Source of the DNA: Artemia franciscana
Taxonomy: Eukaryota > Arthropoda > Branchiopoda > Anostraca > Artemiidae
Assembly: GCF_032884065.1 (NCBI RefSeq)
Contig: NC_088883.1
Coordinates: forward strand, 30,187,310-30,251,309
Direction: 5' to 3'
Length of the DNA stretch: 64,000 nucleotides
Position numbers and translations under genes: made by a program. This document shows, piece by piece, positions 10,258 through 22,180 of the stretch (its first letter is position 1; every line of letters begins with the position of its first letter). A model generated the notes under the pieces. It searched no databases. It had not been told where the DNA came from and saw nothing but the letters and a program-made list of their open reading frames with translations.

Positions 10258-13200
10258 ATGAATAGTATGACCGACAGGCTTTCAGACTTAGAAAGTAATC
10301 GGCTGTCTGTTGTCCAATTATTATCCACCCCTATTGCAAATGATAGTTTAAGTGAAGGAAATAATACTCAAGCAATGAAAGCTAGTAATTTTTGGATAGT
10401 CAGTCGCTGAAGAACCGGTCAGTCAAAGAAGATACTATTTTTGCATTTTGGAATTACCAAGGCCTTAGGACTGCGTACCCTACACTGTGTAACATATTAA
10501 GTGATATGCAAGAAACACCGTTAGTAATAGGACTATGTGAGACGTTTGTATCAAACAGGGATAATTTTTCGGTGTGGGATTTCCAGTTTCCAGGATATGT
10601 TAGTGAAAGAAAAGAATGACAGGTTATGGAGCGAGGCAGTCTGGCTTTGTTGATAAAGGAAGGAGTTACATATTGGGTAAGGGAGGATCTCTCACTTTGG
10701 CTTGAAGGAAGACTTGAGACTCTTTTTATTGAAATAGATGATAAATATGATAAAAATGTAGTTATTGGTTTAGTTTATAAGACACCATCATTTAATGAGG
10801 AAGTTTTTATTGAGGAAATGGAGCATTTAATGGAGAAATTTAGTAATGATCATAAATATAAAGTAGTAATGGGGGATTTCAATAATGACCTCCTTAAAAG
10901 TACAAGCCGCCTAGATTTTCTTAACTCTATGATTTCATCATTCCAGTACCCCCTGGTAACTATTCCTACACGAGTAACTGATAAGTCTGCGACTCTTATC
11001 GATAATATATTTGTGGATGGAAAGCTGCTTGAAAGTTCGTATGCTGATGTTCTACACATGGATGGATCCAACCATCTTTTTCTTCTTAGTAAAATAAAAA
11101 AATCTTACAGGATTATAAATAAGAGTGGTCAAATAAATAAAAAATATTTTCGTGATTTAAGAAAAGATAATTTAAAAAAATTTGAGAAAGAAATGGAAAA
11201 TGCAGATTTTACTCCAGTTTTTGAAGAAGATAACCCGTTGGTTGTGTATGATATTTATATTGCAATATTTACAAAGATATTGAATGATACGTGTCCTCTA
11301 AGAAGACTTAAAAGAGGTAGTACGAAATTCCCAAAGAAACCATGGATTACACAGGGCATTCTAAATTCTATAAGTCGGAAAAATGAATTGTATAAAATAT
11401 ACCTAGGTGAACCATCTGTCATTAATTTTCAGCAGTTAAAATTACCAGAGTACTTTAAACGGATTAAAACGGAAAGCTGAAAAAATGTATTTACAAAATG
11501 AATTTATGAAGCATAAATGTGATATGAAAAAAATATGGAAAACAGTAAATTCACTCCTGGGTCAAAAGGGTAAAATAGAAGTTATTAATAAATTACAAAC
11601 AGAGAGGGGAAATTTGACTACCCCAAATGATGTTGCGAATTATTTATGTGATTATTTTTCTAGTGAGGGAGCTAAACTTTGTGACGATGCTCGGAAAAGA
11701 ATTAAGCGGCCTCCCAAAATAGTTCAGTCGGAAATTCCAGTAGAAAATCAGCTGGTTTTTAATGCTTGTAGCATAAGTGAAGTGAGTACAATTATCAGTA
11801 GAATCCAATCAAACTAAAGTGGCATAGACGGGATTTCTCTTAAGATTGCTAAATCAGTTAAATCAGTTATAACACCAGTTTTATGTAATCTGATTAATAA
11901 TTCTATGGAAAAAGAAATTTTCCCAGAAGTTTTGAAGGTGGCTAAAATAATACCATTGCACAAAGGAGGTAAGAGAGATGACCCTTCAAACAAAAGACCC
12001 ATTTCTATCCTCCCTTTTTTTTCAAAAATATATGAAAGGTGATAGGATCCAGGCTAACTGATTACGTTGAAAATAATACAATTCTTATAAATACTCAATT
12101 TGGTCTTAGAAAAAAAAATGTCCACAGAAATGGCAACCATTAAACTTGTTGACTGGGTAAATACGTTGTTTGAAGCGGGTCTGATTCCAGCTGCTTTATT
12201 CCTGGATTTGAAAAGGCTTTTGACACAATTGACCTTAAATAGTTATTACCTGAGCTGGAAAAAATTGGTGTTACCGGAAAGATTTTGTCTTGGTTTGAAT
12301 CTTATTTAAGTGACCAAAAGCAGGTTGTGGTGAATGGGTGTTTTACTTTTGAAGCTAGTACAATAACTTGCGGAGTACCCCAGGCCTCTATACTAGGTCC
12401 TCTTTTATTTTTAATATTTATAGATCAGATCAAGTATTATTTGTCAGAGGCTGGTATAATCCTTTTTGCAGACAATACTCTTTTACTTGTAGCTGCTCCA
12501 TCAGTTGATCTACTTTTTGATAAAATGATAAAGGCAATGACCGAGTTTATTGAGTGGGCAGATTTCAATCTTTTGACATTAAATTATAATAAAACTAACT
12601 AACTACATTCTATTTTCTTCGATATCTAGTATTGAAACTAATTTAGAATTAATAATAAATGGAAATCAAAGAAAAAGAGTTAAGGTAACAAAGTATTTAG
12701 GTTTTATGATTGATGAAAATCTATCATGGATAAAACATTCAAATATTATAGCTTCAAAGTTGTCCAGATCTCTGGGTGTGCTTCGCCGAGTTAAAAACCT
12801 AGTATCCTATAAAATTCTTTGGTTACTATATTTTGCTATTTTTTACCCGTATATTTGCTATGGTTGCTCTTTATGGGCTAGTAATTTTGTATCATGTTAT
12901 AAAAAAATCCAAAATAAAGCCGTTAAACTTTTATCACCTAAAACTTTATTTACTCATAATATTAATGAACTTTATACTAAGAATCAACTTTTTGATATTT
13001 CAAAAACAAGAGACTACCAAGTTAGTATTTTCATATATAAATTTAATAATAATATACTTCCCTCTTCTTTCGAAAATATTTTCTCCATTAATTGTGATCT
13101 TCATAGCCATGATTCACAAGGGGCATCAAATGTGGTACAACCATTTAGAAATACGGCTAGAGCTTCTTTCATGATTAGAAATTTTGCCCCCTCTGTATGG

Positions 13201-13287
13201 GATATTATTCCAATTGAAATAAGAAATTCGGGTCATTTGGCTTCTTTCAAGGCTGTTGTTAAGAGATTCTTCCTTGCAAAAGAGTAG
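10258..13287 (+). pseudogene. LINE-B ORF2: endonuclease and reverse transcriptase
   Basis: Broken pieces in order. The N-terminus starts at ATG 10258 with a frameshift near 10390. An apurinic-type endonuclease follows (10392-10619 and 10626-11480) with FWNYQGL, a GLCET box, a VVMGDFNND box and a final GSNHLF where SDH is usual. A linker lies at 11485-11817. RT fingers (11814-12050) contain SGIDGIS-like and IPLHKGG motifs. The RT palm (12100-12602) has a GVPQASILGP motif and FADNT where FADDT is expected. The thumb is 12706-13287. Frameshifts or stops lie near 10390, 10619, 11480, 12040, 12220 and 12600. The second catalytic aspartate is replaced by asparagine, a change also present in the inverted copy. 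Confidence 0.8.
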
Positions 13288-13795
13288 TATGGTAATGATG
13301 CAAAAGTATAGTAATAATGCATGAGTGTCATAAGTAGAATCTTTGTATGTAGTAATATGTAGAGTAGAGATGACTGCCACCTGCTGCCAACAAGCCCCTC
13401 GGGGCTTTCTTAGCAGGTGCAGCATAATGTTTTGTATACATGTTTCAAAATAAATTCTATGTTCTAAAAAAAAAAAAGAGTAAAGATTGCAAATTTTATT
13501 TTTAGAACATAGAATTTTATTTTGAAACATGTATACAAAACATTATGCTGCACCTGCTAAGAAAGCCCCGAGGGGCTTGTTGGCAGCAGGTGGCAGTCAT
13601 CTCTACTCTACATATTAGTACATACAAAGATTCTACTTATGACACTCATGCATTGTTACTATACTTTTGCATCATTACCATAATATTCTTTTGCAAGGAA
13701 GAATCTCTTAACAACAGCCTTGAAGGAAGCCAAATGACCCGAATTTCTTATTTCAATTGGAATAATATCCCATACAGAGGGGGCAAAATTTCTAA

Positions 13796-14263
13796 TCATG
13801 AAAGATGCTCTAGCCGTATTTCTAAATGGGTGTACCACATTTGATGCCCCTTGTGTATCATGACTATGAAGATCACAATTAATGGAGAAAAAATTTTTGA
13901 AAGAAGAGCGAAGTATATTATTAATAAATTTATATGTGAAAATACTAACTTGGTAGTCTCTTGTTTTTGAAATATCAAAAGTTGATTCTTAATATAAAGT
14001 TCATTAATATTATGAGTAAATAAAGTTTTAGGTGATAAAAGTTTAACAGCTTTATTTTGGATTTTTTTATAACATGATACAAAATTACTAGCCCATAAAG
14101 AGCAACCATAGCAAATATACGGGAAAAAGATAGCAAAATATAGTAACCGAAGAATTCTATAGGATACTAGGTTTTTAACTCGGCGAAGCACACCCAGAGA
14201 TCTGGACAACTTTGAAGCTATAATATTTGAATGTTTTATCCATGATAGATTTTCATCAATCAT
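13796..14263 (-). pseudogene. RT thumb/C-terminal part of the inverted LINE-B copy
   Basis: Encodes the region after the palm, starting with MIDENLSWIKH and including a GVLRRVKNLVSY segment. It corresponds to 12706-13287 of LINE-B. A frameshift near residue 95 makes its tail differ from that copy. Confidence 0.75.
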
Positions 14264-14366
14264 AAAACCTAAATACTTTGTTACCTTAACTCTTTTTCTT
14301 TGATTTCCATTTATTATTAATTCTAAATTAGTTTCAATACTAGATATCGGAGAAAATAGAATGTAG

Positions 14367-14930
14367 TTAGTTAGTTTTATTATAATTTAATGTCAAAAGA
14401 TTGAAATCTGCCCACTCAATAAACTCAGTCATTGCCTTTATCGTTTTATCAAAAAGTAGATCAACTGATGGAGCAGCTACAAGTAAATGAGTATTGTCTG
14501 CAAAAAGGATTATACCAGCCTCTGACAAATAATACTTGATCTGATCTATAAATATTAAAAATAAAAGAGGACCTAGTATAGAGCCCTGGGGTACTCTGCA
14601 AGTTATTGTACTAGCGTCAAAAGTAAAACACCCATTCACCACAACCTGCTTTTGGTCACTTAAATAAGATTCCAACCAAGACAAACTCTTTCCGGTAACA
14701 CCAATTTTTTCCAGCTCAGGTAATAACTGTTTATGGTCAATTGTGTCAAAAGCCTTTTTCAAATCCAGGAATAAAGCAGCTGGAATCAGACCCGCTTCAA
14801 ACAATGTATTTACCCATTCAACAAGTTTAATGGTTGCCATTTCTGTAGACATTTTTTTTCTAAAACCAAATTGAGTATTTATAAGAATTTTATAATTTTC
14901 AACGTAATCAGTTAGCCTGGATCCTATCAC
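14367..14930 (-). pseudogene. Reverse transcriptase palm of the inverted LINE-B copy
   Basis: A continuous 187-residue RT palm fragment. Motifs in order are FGFRKK, FLDLKKAFDTIDH, GKSLSWLESYLSDQ, RVPQGSILGP and LFADNTHLL. The same region of LINE-B itself is split by a frameshift, so this copy is better preserved. No endonuclease or start region is present because the element is 5'-truncated. The asparagine in FADN predicts no polymerase activity. Confidence 0.8.
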
Positions 14931-14944
14931 CTTTTCATATATTT

Positions 14945-17731
14945 TTCTATAATCACTTCAATAGAAAGCTGTACAAAATGATCAGCCAAAATACTGTCAG
15001 TTAGAATGAATGGGAAGGGGCTTGAATCAGGATTTGGCTTGTAGCACATCCCTATTGATTCCTTCATATACTCCTAAAACATACCTGCCTACTGCTTCTA
15101 CCATGTTAGGATTTAAATTAATAGGTGCAATAGCTCTAAATAACAATGGGGCTGCTTGTGTATTCATGCATCAACCATTTTAAAGCAAGGATGTAAGTCT
15201 AAGCAGGTTATTGCCTAGTGTGACTGTAACCCTCCTGGATAAAACCATATCTAGTAGTAAAATCTGCAATATAGTTTGAACTAAGGCTTAACAATAATTG
15301 AAATTAAGGGATAGGCTAGTCGTCTGTATCAATTTTCTAGCCTATATGAAAATAGCCTACCAAAAAGGCATTTTCAATGAGAATTTCCAAAAAAGTTCAA
15401 AATATACAAGTACATGCATGTGTACATGCAATGTTAGTGCTTGGCTTGTATACAAATATACCAAAAACCTGCATATGCAAAAAAATTATTGATGCAAGGC
15501 TTAGTATCATGGTAAATGTTTAGTTTTGTTCCAAGTGTCTATTACTGCATATAGCAAGGTTCTGATTATTGCATATTGTTGCTTTGTGATTATTAGAGTA
15601 GCAATCCATTTTTAGCTTTCTAAAATTCCCCTCCAACAAGACTAAAAATTACAAGCAAGTTAAGATATTTTAATTTAAGACATTTCATTTCAAGTTAAGA
15701 TTGCAAGATAAGACATTTCAACCATGAAAATTCTGCCTTATTATGCTTATTTTACCCATATGCTTATGCTAGGTTACCCTTATTATGCTTCCAAGCCTTT
15801 CCACTCTGAAAGATGCTGTTTAGCATTTTAGAATGGAGTTATTAAGACAAATTATAAAAGGCATTTAGAGAGAGGCAGTAACTTTTAACTGGACTACAAA
15901 ACACCTCTCAGATTTTGCAGTTGCCTCCTAAGTAGCCTTGAAAGGAAAAAAAACTAGAAATAATTAATGAAATGCTTGATGGCTATGCAAAAAAAGTAAT
16001 TTTGATTGTTTTTCAAGATAGGGTGCTTAAAATCTCCTGTTGAAGGTTTTTGTTATATGGATGGAGATTATGTGTAACTATTGATCTTCTAAGCAGCTGA
16101 AGCCATCACAAACTATGCAATAGGGTTATCTGATGTTCAAACACATTATTAGAATACAGTTAATGATAATTTTGAATTGATTGGCTGTATAAGAATTTTC
16201 CATGGTTTTAAGCCTTTTTTATACCCAAAAAAACTAGAAATATTTTGGTCATTTTCAAGACCCCAAGAAGGGTTAAATTTGTATTTGCAGTAGAAGTCAT
16301 ATTATATTTATAAAGAGCTTAAAAAAAGGCATTGAGTGGTATGTTCACTTTATTCATAAGTCAGTAATGTAAACAACAAAAAATTTACCCAAAAACCTTA
16401 TTCCTTGTGTTTGATTTCTATTTTTTTCTAGGGAGGAAACTCAAGTAATAAAAAAGCTACTTTAGGCTCACATATCAAACTATCCATATTTTTAGGGAGC
16501 AAAAAAAAAAAATTCTTGGATTGAATATAAGGGCCTTTTGCTATACTTGGGAAAGATAATTCTTTATTATACTGCTAAGTACTGGTGAGTTTTTTAGTGA
16601 GACTGGTAAATGTTTAGTTTTTTTCCAAGTGCTCTAAACTAAAAACTATAATGCAAAGTAGCATAGTTTCCAGTTTAGAGCCCTTAGAAATGCTAATTCT
16701 AGAAGCATATCCATTTCTGGTTAACCCTACCCTCCAATGGGCTAACTAAAAAGGTGTAAACTGGACTTGTTTACAGGTAAAATTACCTGTAGAGTCAAGT
16801 GTATTAGTCCATGAGCCCTGTAGCAGCAGGGTAAGGTCTGTATTTTATATTTATTTAGTAAGCCTTGTTTGAGGTTTTTTTTTTCAATTTTTATCACTCT
16901 TTGTTGAATAAATATAGAACACAGACTTCAACCCACTGCCTGCAGTGCTTATGGACTAATACACTTTGCTCTATAGGTACTGTTACCTGTAAGCAAGCCC
17001 ACTTTAAGTATTTTTAGTCTTGTTGGAGGGGAATTTTAGAAAGCTAAAAATGGATTGCTACTCTAATAATCACAAAGCTACAATATGCAATAATCAGAAC
17101 CTTGCTATATGCAATAATAGACACTTGGAACAAAACTAAACATTTACCATGATACTAAGCCTTGCATCAATAATTTTTTTGCATATGCAGGTTTTTGGTA
17201 TTTAGGTTTTTGGTTTTTGGTATACAAGCCAAGCACTAACATTGCATGTACACATGCATGTACTTGTATATTTTGAACTTTTTTGGAAATTCTCATTGAA
17301 ATGCCTTTTTGGTAGGCTATTTTCATATAGGCTAGAAAATTGATACAGACGACTACCCTATCCCTTAATTTCAATTATTGTTAAGCCTTAGTTCAAACTA
17401 TATTGCAGATTTTACAACTAGATATGGTTTTATCCAGGAGGGTTAGAGTCACACTAGGCAATAACCTGCTTAGACTTACATCCTTGCTTTAAAATGGTTG
17501 ATGCATGAATACACAAGCAGCCCCGTTGTTATTTAGAGCTATTGCACCTATTAATTTAAATCCTAACATGGTAGAAGCAGTAGGCAGGTATGTTTTAGGA
17601 GTATATGAAGGAATCAATAGGGATGTGCTACAAGCCAAATCCTGATTCAAGCCCCTTCCCATTCATTCTAACTGACAGTATTTTGGCTGATCATTTTGTA
17701 CAGCTTTCTATTGAAGTGATTATAGATCAGT
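14945..17731. mobile_element. Foldback element with ~700-bp inverted arms
   Basis: The left arm (about 14945-15647) is repeated in reverse complement at about 17018-17731. The outer ends read ctataatcacttcaatag on the left and its exact complement on the right. The arms are well over 90% identical by eye. Short ORFs in each arm (15298-15492 and 17144-17374) are mirror images of one sequence and are not genes. The centre holds ~1 kb of unique AT-rich DNA plus a second hairpin (16748-17015). There is no transposase, so this looks like a non-autonomous foldback or long-TIR DNA transposon. I could not define a target duplication because the left end abuts a truncated LINE. Confidence 0.75.
16748..17015. 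repeat. Internal palindrome within the foldback element
   Basis: The two halves, about 16748-16870 and 16890-17015, are imperfect reverse complements, sharing for example gtattagtccat against atggactaatac. The palindrome sits beside the inner edge of the right arm and would form a long hairpin. Confidence 0.65.
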
Positions 17732-18792
17732 TAGAGTTGCTCTCTGATCAGAAATTATACCCACACTTTTGCTGAATTCATTTCTTCCGTTTCTTCCACA
17801 AACAATTTGGGAAAGAAAGCTAGAAGTGAACCCCGTATTCCTTTTACTTATGCGGTTACATATCTGACTAATCCAATCGTTATATAAGACGTACATGACG
17901 TCAGAGGTTACTCGGATCAAGTGAGCTCAGAAAGCTCAGAAAGCTCAGTGATCCTCGAAAGCTCAGTGAGTGACCGAAAGCTCAAAGTGACCTTGAAAGC
18001 TCAGTGAGTTGTGTTTAATTTTTGTCCGTAGGCTTGCCAATTTTCTAATCCCGAAAAAAAGATTATTGAGGACAAGTGACGTCATTGTTACATTTTTTTT
18101 AAATGGATAAACATGTGAAATCGTTTAGTCTAGAGAATAGACAAGAAAACTGTAAATAGTGGAAATAATCTTAGCTTTTCAGTGACCTGTAAGTAATCTT
18201 TTGTATATTCCTTAGGATCTAAAGGGTTTTATTGTTCTAGGCCTGTCTTGCATAGGCTAAGCTTCATAAGGAGTCAGAAGAAAAGTTTTCTGGTTATTAA
18301 AAAGGTTGGTTCTTAGGAAGGCAGTTTCTAACAGGCCTAGTTTCTAAACCATCCTATAATTTTTAGTTAAAAATATTTAGAATGATTAAGCCAATACCTA
18401 TAGCCTTTTATATAGTCTATATTTGTCAAGATTGCTATTTAAACTAGATTTTCAAGGTAAAGTAGGGGTAAAATTTTACTTTAGCTACTTTTGGCTATCT
18501 TTGAAAGAAGTTAGGCTAGGAAAATTAAACTTTCAGGGATATGTCTACAGGCTTAAATATGTCCCAGAAAGGTATTTTGAAGTACCTACTTCTACTTCTT
18601 TCCCCTCTTGAGGGCTCTGAAATTTTTGGGTGCCTCATTTTTGGTTATTAGTTTCTTTTTCTCTTGCCTTAGTTCTGAGAAGACAATTCCTGTTGATTGA
18701 GCATGAACTTTAAGCCATAACACTGTTTTTTTCTAATTTTAGAAATAATCTTTTATGCCATGTCATTATAGGTTAAATATATGGCTTATATT
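17732..18792. other. Intergenic stretch with short AGCTCA repeats
   Basis: Between 17925 and 18009 the motif gaaagctcagtga and variants occur about seven times. The rest is AT-rich, with no gene recognised. The last 8 bases (18785-18792, cttatatt) are the left target-site duplication of the hAT element. Confidence 0.5.
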
Positions 18793-18824
18793 CAGTGCTT
18801 CTATTGTCCCCGAATTTTCGGGGA
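18793..18824 (+). repeat. hAT-2 left terminal inverted repeat
   Basis: Starts cagtgcttct and enters a run of tccccgaa motifs that continues to about 18890. It pairs with 49704-49739, with mismatches at a few positions. Confidence 0.75.
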
Positions 18825-19182
18825 TTTCCCCGAAAATCGAGAAAAATCCCCAAAAAGAAATGGCATTCCCCAAATCCCCGAAAATCTTTCGTTTCCCATG
18901 ATCTGCCTGAAATAGAGTTAGTGGAAGGCTCACTGTTCGCTCCACAATTTTAATATTGTTTTGCACCTTTATACTATGGTATGCTGGCAAACGTATGATA
19001 TTGAAAAATATAAAACACAATTGAGCTTATAGTTTGGAAATTCAAATCATCTAAGCATTGGAGAGTTCAAGATTAACCAGTTGGATATAACATCTTCTGC
19101 TTCAAGTTATAATTATCTCGTGAGTATTGGTGATTCTTCGTATTTCCTTGATTATTTTACCATACCTAAACTTTAGACAAAT

Positions 19183-20460
19183 ATGATTGCAGCTGAATGC
19201 TTCAGTTACCTAACCAGGGTCTACCTGGTCCCACCCAAAATTTCCATCCCCCCTACTCTCAACCTCTATTTGGAATCCTCCCTAAAGGACAAAGTGCAAC
19301 AATATATATGCAAGCACCAAATGTTTGGTGCTTTGGAAGAAAAAGGGAGCTATATTGTATATCAGTACTATTGCAGAGTCCTTCAGGGTTATAAGTCCCA
19401 GGAATATGAACACACTCAAAAGAATGCAGAGCTAAAGAGTCAGTCAGTCTGTTTGAGGTACTCAGAGAAACACCAATCAGACCAGTGCCCATTGAAAACA
19501 ATAGAAAACCAAGTGCCTCTGCGAAACTGGACTGGTTTCTGTGCTGACGCAATGAACTCAATAATGAGATGTCATAATTTGGTAGCAAAGCTGATCAGTG
19601 ACAATTATCCGTGGGTGGTAGTAGTCAAGTGTAGTTGCCACTCCATTCATCTTTGTGCTTTGTATGCCTGCAAGAAGCTTACCAAAACTCTGGAAGGCTT
19701 ATGTCGCCATGTATATAGTCATTTCTCTATGAGCTCTAAGCGAGTTTCAGTACTTGCAGTACTGTAGGACAGCCTGGTGGCTGTCCCTCCATGCATGTGT
19801 GCAAAGAATCCTTGAACAGTGGAGCGCATTGTCCCTCTATTTCACTAGTGCCAATTTTGATGACCCCACCCATGGCAACGAACTTGCCCTTAGTGATCTG
19901 AAAAATCCTTTTGTCAAGGTTCTAATGATGTTTGTTGACTACACTCTAGGCCTTTTGAACGACTTTAATGTATTGTTTCAATCGAAGTCACTAATTTTCT
20001 ATAAGCTGAAGACGGAAATACTTAAGCTTATTGCCACCTTGGCTATAAACTATATGGATGGAACCTACATCAGAAACTGCACTGATCTTTTGGCTCTTGA
20101 CATAACAGACGAGAGCCATTATGTTGACGTTCAGAAGGTCTATCTCGGGTATACTGCAGAAGAGGAGTTGGCATCTTTGGTCTCGTCTAGTCCAGATATC
20201 TCACAGTTGGAGGTGAGGAAGATTTACATAACAGCAAGAGACTTTTACAAGGAGGCCATTATCCAGATACAGAGACGCTTTACGTTTGAATGTGACTTCT
20301 AGGAGTTCACAAGTCTACTTGATCCTGTCAATGCTCGAAACTTGAACCCACCTAGCTTAGCAAATTTTCTAAGAAGTCGTGGGTTGACTTTGTGGGACAA
20401 GGCTCTAATTGACAGGAAGGGCGTGAACAGAGCACTGTTTCTTTGGCGGGTTTAGACATA
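19183..20460 (+). pseudogene. hAT-2 transposase, N-terminal and central part
   Basis: A decayed hAT transposase in at least two frames. The frame 19183-19767 contains, from about 19515, a GFCADAMNSIM segment and the CHSIHLCALYACKKL motif typical of hAT transposases related to animal KIAA1586-type proteins. A frameshift near 19755 leads into 19754-20302, starting at WLSLHACVQRILEQW. After the stop at 20302 recognisable sequence runs on to about 20559, where LINE-C is inserted. The first ~330 bases look different and contain a degenerate CCHC-like stretch (YSEKHQSDQCPLKT); they may be a small fragment of a LINE gag-like ORF. The C-terminus continues at 48041. Confidence 0.7.
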
Positions 20461-20684
20461 TGTATGATGTCCATGGAGGAGTATTGGAAGTTTATCTGTA
20501 AGCAGACATACCCATGTAGAAAGCCGAGGTTTGAAAACCTAAGAAAGGTTTTAGATTACTGATTTTAGTACTGATTACTAGATTACCGACTATAGTACTA
20601 GATTACTAATGAGCTCTTGTCGCGTCCAAAAAGTAACCAGCTATTTTTTCCTATTGAATGTGTCTGGACTTCTAAATTAGCATA

Positions 20685-21003
20685 ATGTTGAATGAGAAAG
20701 AAAGACTTGTGCATAATGCTTTGCTAAATTATTTATCGCGAGCGCTCCAAGCAAATAAGACTGATGAAATTTGCGAAAAGGCAGTGGGATTTTATGACAA
20801 GGATACGATTGTAAAAGCTAAGGATACACTTTGGCACTATTCGAATACTTCGAGTCACAACGTTGCTCGCCAAAAGATTGCCGATAATGTGTTAGATATG
20901 CTGAAACTGATCCAGTTATGTGAGACTAACCGATCAAAGTGCCGAAATTCGTAATTTTTTATCCTACGGAGGTCCCAACTACGCCTGGTGAATTAAGTGC
21001 TAT
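20685..21003 (+). pseudogene. LINE-C ORF1, N-terminal part
   Basis: The ATG at 20685 starts a 90-residue helical segment (MLNEKERLVHNALL) that reads to about 20940. A frameshift just before the stop moves the sequence into another frame (a PTEVPTTPGEL-like segment), which runs to 21003. There the CTAT target duplication and the LTR element interrupt it. The same reading continues after the element at 44303. It belongs to a gag-like ORF1 that should bind LINE RNA. Confidence 0.7.
21000..21003 (+). repeat. Target-site duplication CTAT, left
   Basis: The four bases CTAT directly precede the 5' LTR and are repeated directly after the 3' LTR (44299-44302). A 4-bp duplication is usual for Ty3/Gypsy integrases. 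Confidence 0.9.
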
Positions 21004-21871
21004 TGTAACATATAGACCAGCCCCCTCCCCTCTATAAAAAAATCTCTCATCCATACTCTTCTAGGAATTCTTAAATTCAGGACTAAATTTCTCAGTCACA
21101 CCCCTTTAGTAAATTTCAATTAGTAAAAGGTTTGAATAAAATCATTTAGAATTTAACAGTTGCTAAATTTAACAGTCTGCATAATCCAACGCAGTTGGAC
21201 TACGTGCATTTAGATAAGTTAAATGTTACTTAACAAGTTAAGTAACCAGTTATTCTGACCCCTGGGTTTTTCAACTCAAAACCAAAAGGGAAATCCTTGC
21301 CATAAAAACAACTTTTGGATGCGAGACTAGTCACATGATTAAATATTACCAATAGTAGTGGAGGTCAACTTCCACAGGTCACCAAGCCTGTCCGGCGGGT
21401 GTTTTTTCAGAGAAATCGCGCGTTGGATATATGAACCCAACGCAAGGGCGAATAGTCAGTTTTATGGAGAGAGTCGAATGCATTAGATCAATTGCTCATG
21501 TTCACCTTTTCATGCAATAAGTCATTGAAGCTATTTTGTCAATAGTTGTATATTGTAAGTAAATAAACCTTATTGTATTTAATCATCTTCTGTCTATGTA
21601 TTAGGGCATAAGGTACAGTTCCTCTAGCTTTCAGGTACGGTCCCAAGGGAATCTATATTTGTTTCAGGAGACCTTGAACAACACCGAGATGGTTCTGTCT
21701 CCCAGGTTACCGGGGATTATATACGAAGCCTTTTTATTTTATTAATAATTTAGCTCCCATATCCACATCAAGCTATTAAGACTTAGAAAAGTCCCTAGCA
21801 ACTCAACGCAAACCCCCTTCAAGATAAAATCACAACTCAAACTTATTATTTAACAAAACCACCCCGTAACA
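21004..21871 (+). repeat. 5' LTR (868 bp)
   Basis: Begins TGTAACATATAGACC and ends CCCCGTAACA, giving the usual TG...CA ends. A TATA-like tctataaaaa lies at 21031 and a polyadenylation-type aataaa at 21562-21567. It is nearly identical to 43433-44298. Confidence 0.93.
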
Positions 21872-21873
21872 TA

Positions 21874-21887
21874 TGGCGCGGTCGGGA
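21874..21887 (+). promoter_or_regulatory. Primer binding site
   Basis: The sequence tggcgcggtcggga starts two bases after the 5' LTR. It begins with TGG, complementary to the CCA end of tRNAs, and resembles the tRNA-Ser-type sites known from 17.6/297-like errantiviruses. The exact tRNA is inferred. Confidence 0.65.
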
Positions 21888-22180
21888 AAAGAAAGCAGCA
21901 AAAGGAACTGAAAGTACCTGCGTAATAAATGCCTACTAACATAGACAAGTATGATTACTTACATTTATTTTTTGATTTTTAAGTGCAGTGCAATTTTATC
22001 TCGCTTTTTGAATTTTTAGGTGCAGTGCGATTTTATTTCTATTTTTGCATTTTTTTTTATAGGTATATCCCATTCAAAAAAAATCAAAATCTTTAAGAAA
22101 TTAAAATAAAACAGTAATAAAATTAAAAAATTTGGAGATTATTTTATACCGCATACGTAAAAAAAAAGACTACAATAAAT
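21888..22180 (+). other. 5' leader of the LTR element
   Basis: Untranslated leader between primer site and gag. It contains two imperfect ~41-bp copies around the motif aggtgcagtgcgattttat (about 21980-22045) and a pyrimidine-rich stretch ending ttttttataggt near 22062 that could act as a splice acceptor. Confidence 0.5.

Larger units (their letters stand above)
8951..13475 (+). mobile_element. LINE-B, nearly full-length non-LTR retrotransposon
   Basis: A two-ORF non-LTR retrotransposon with endonuclease and reverse transcriptase of CR1/Jockey-like type. Its 5' leader contains a ~105-bp block (about 8958-9064) also found at 42770-42879. ORF1 (9095-10117) is followed by a broken ORF2 (10258-13287), a 3' UTR with a GC-rich hairpin (around 13390-13430) and a poly(A) tail near 13467. 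Its 3' third is repeated in inverted orientation at 13495-14944. Several frameshifts and stops make it non-functional. The clade assignment rests on motif style only. Confidence 0.8.
13495..14944 (-). mobile_element. LINE-B inverted copy, 5'-truncated
   Basis: A minus-strand copy of the LINE-B 3' third, tail to tail with LINE-B across a ~25-base AT-rich spacer. It contains the RT palm (14367-14930, intact frame, with FADNT in the catalytic box), the thumb (13796-14263) and the 3' UTR hairpin (around 13560-13600). It stops abruptly at about 14944 against the foldback element. The two copies are highly similar by eye and share the unusual D-to-N change, so they come from one lineage. Confidence 0.85.

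Noticed and set aside
15298..17374. Two similar short ORFs (15298-15492 and 17144-17374) that look like a conserved small protein
   Set aside because: They are mirror images within the two arms of the foldback element; conservation comes from the inverted repeat, and they diverge by frameshift.
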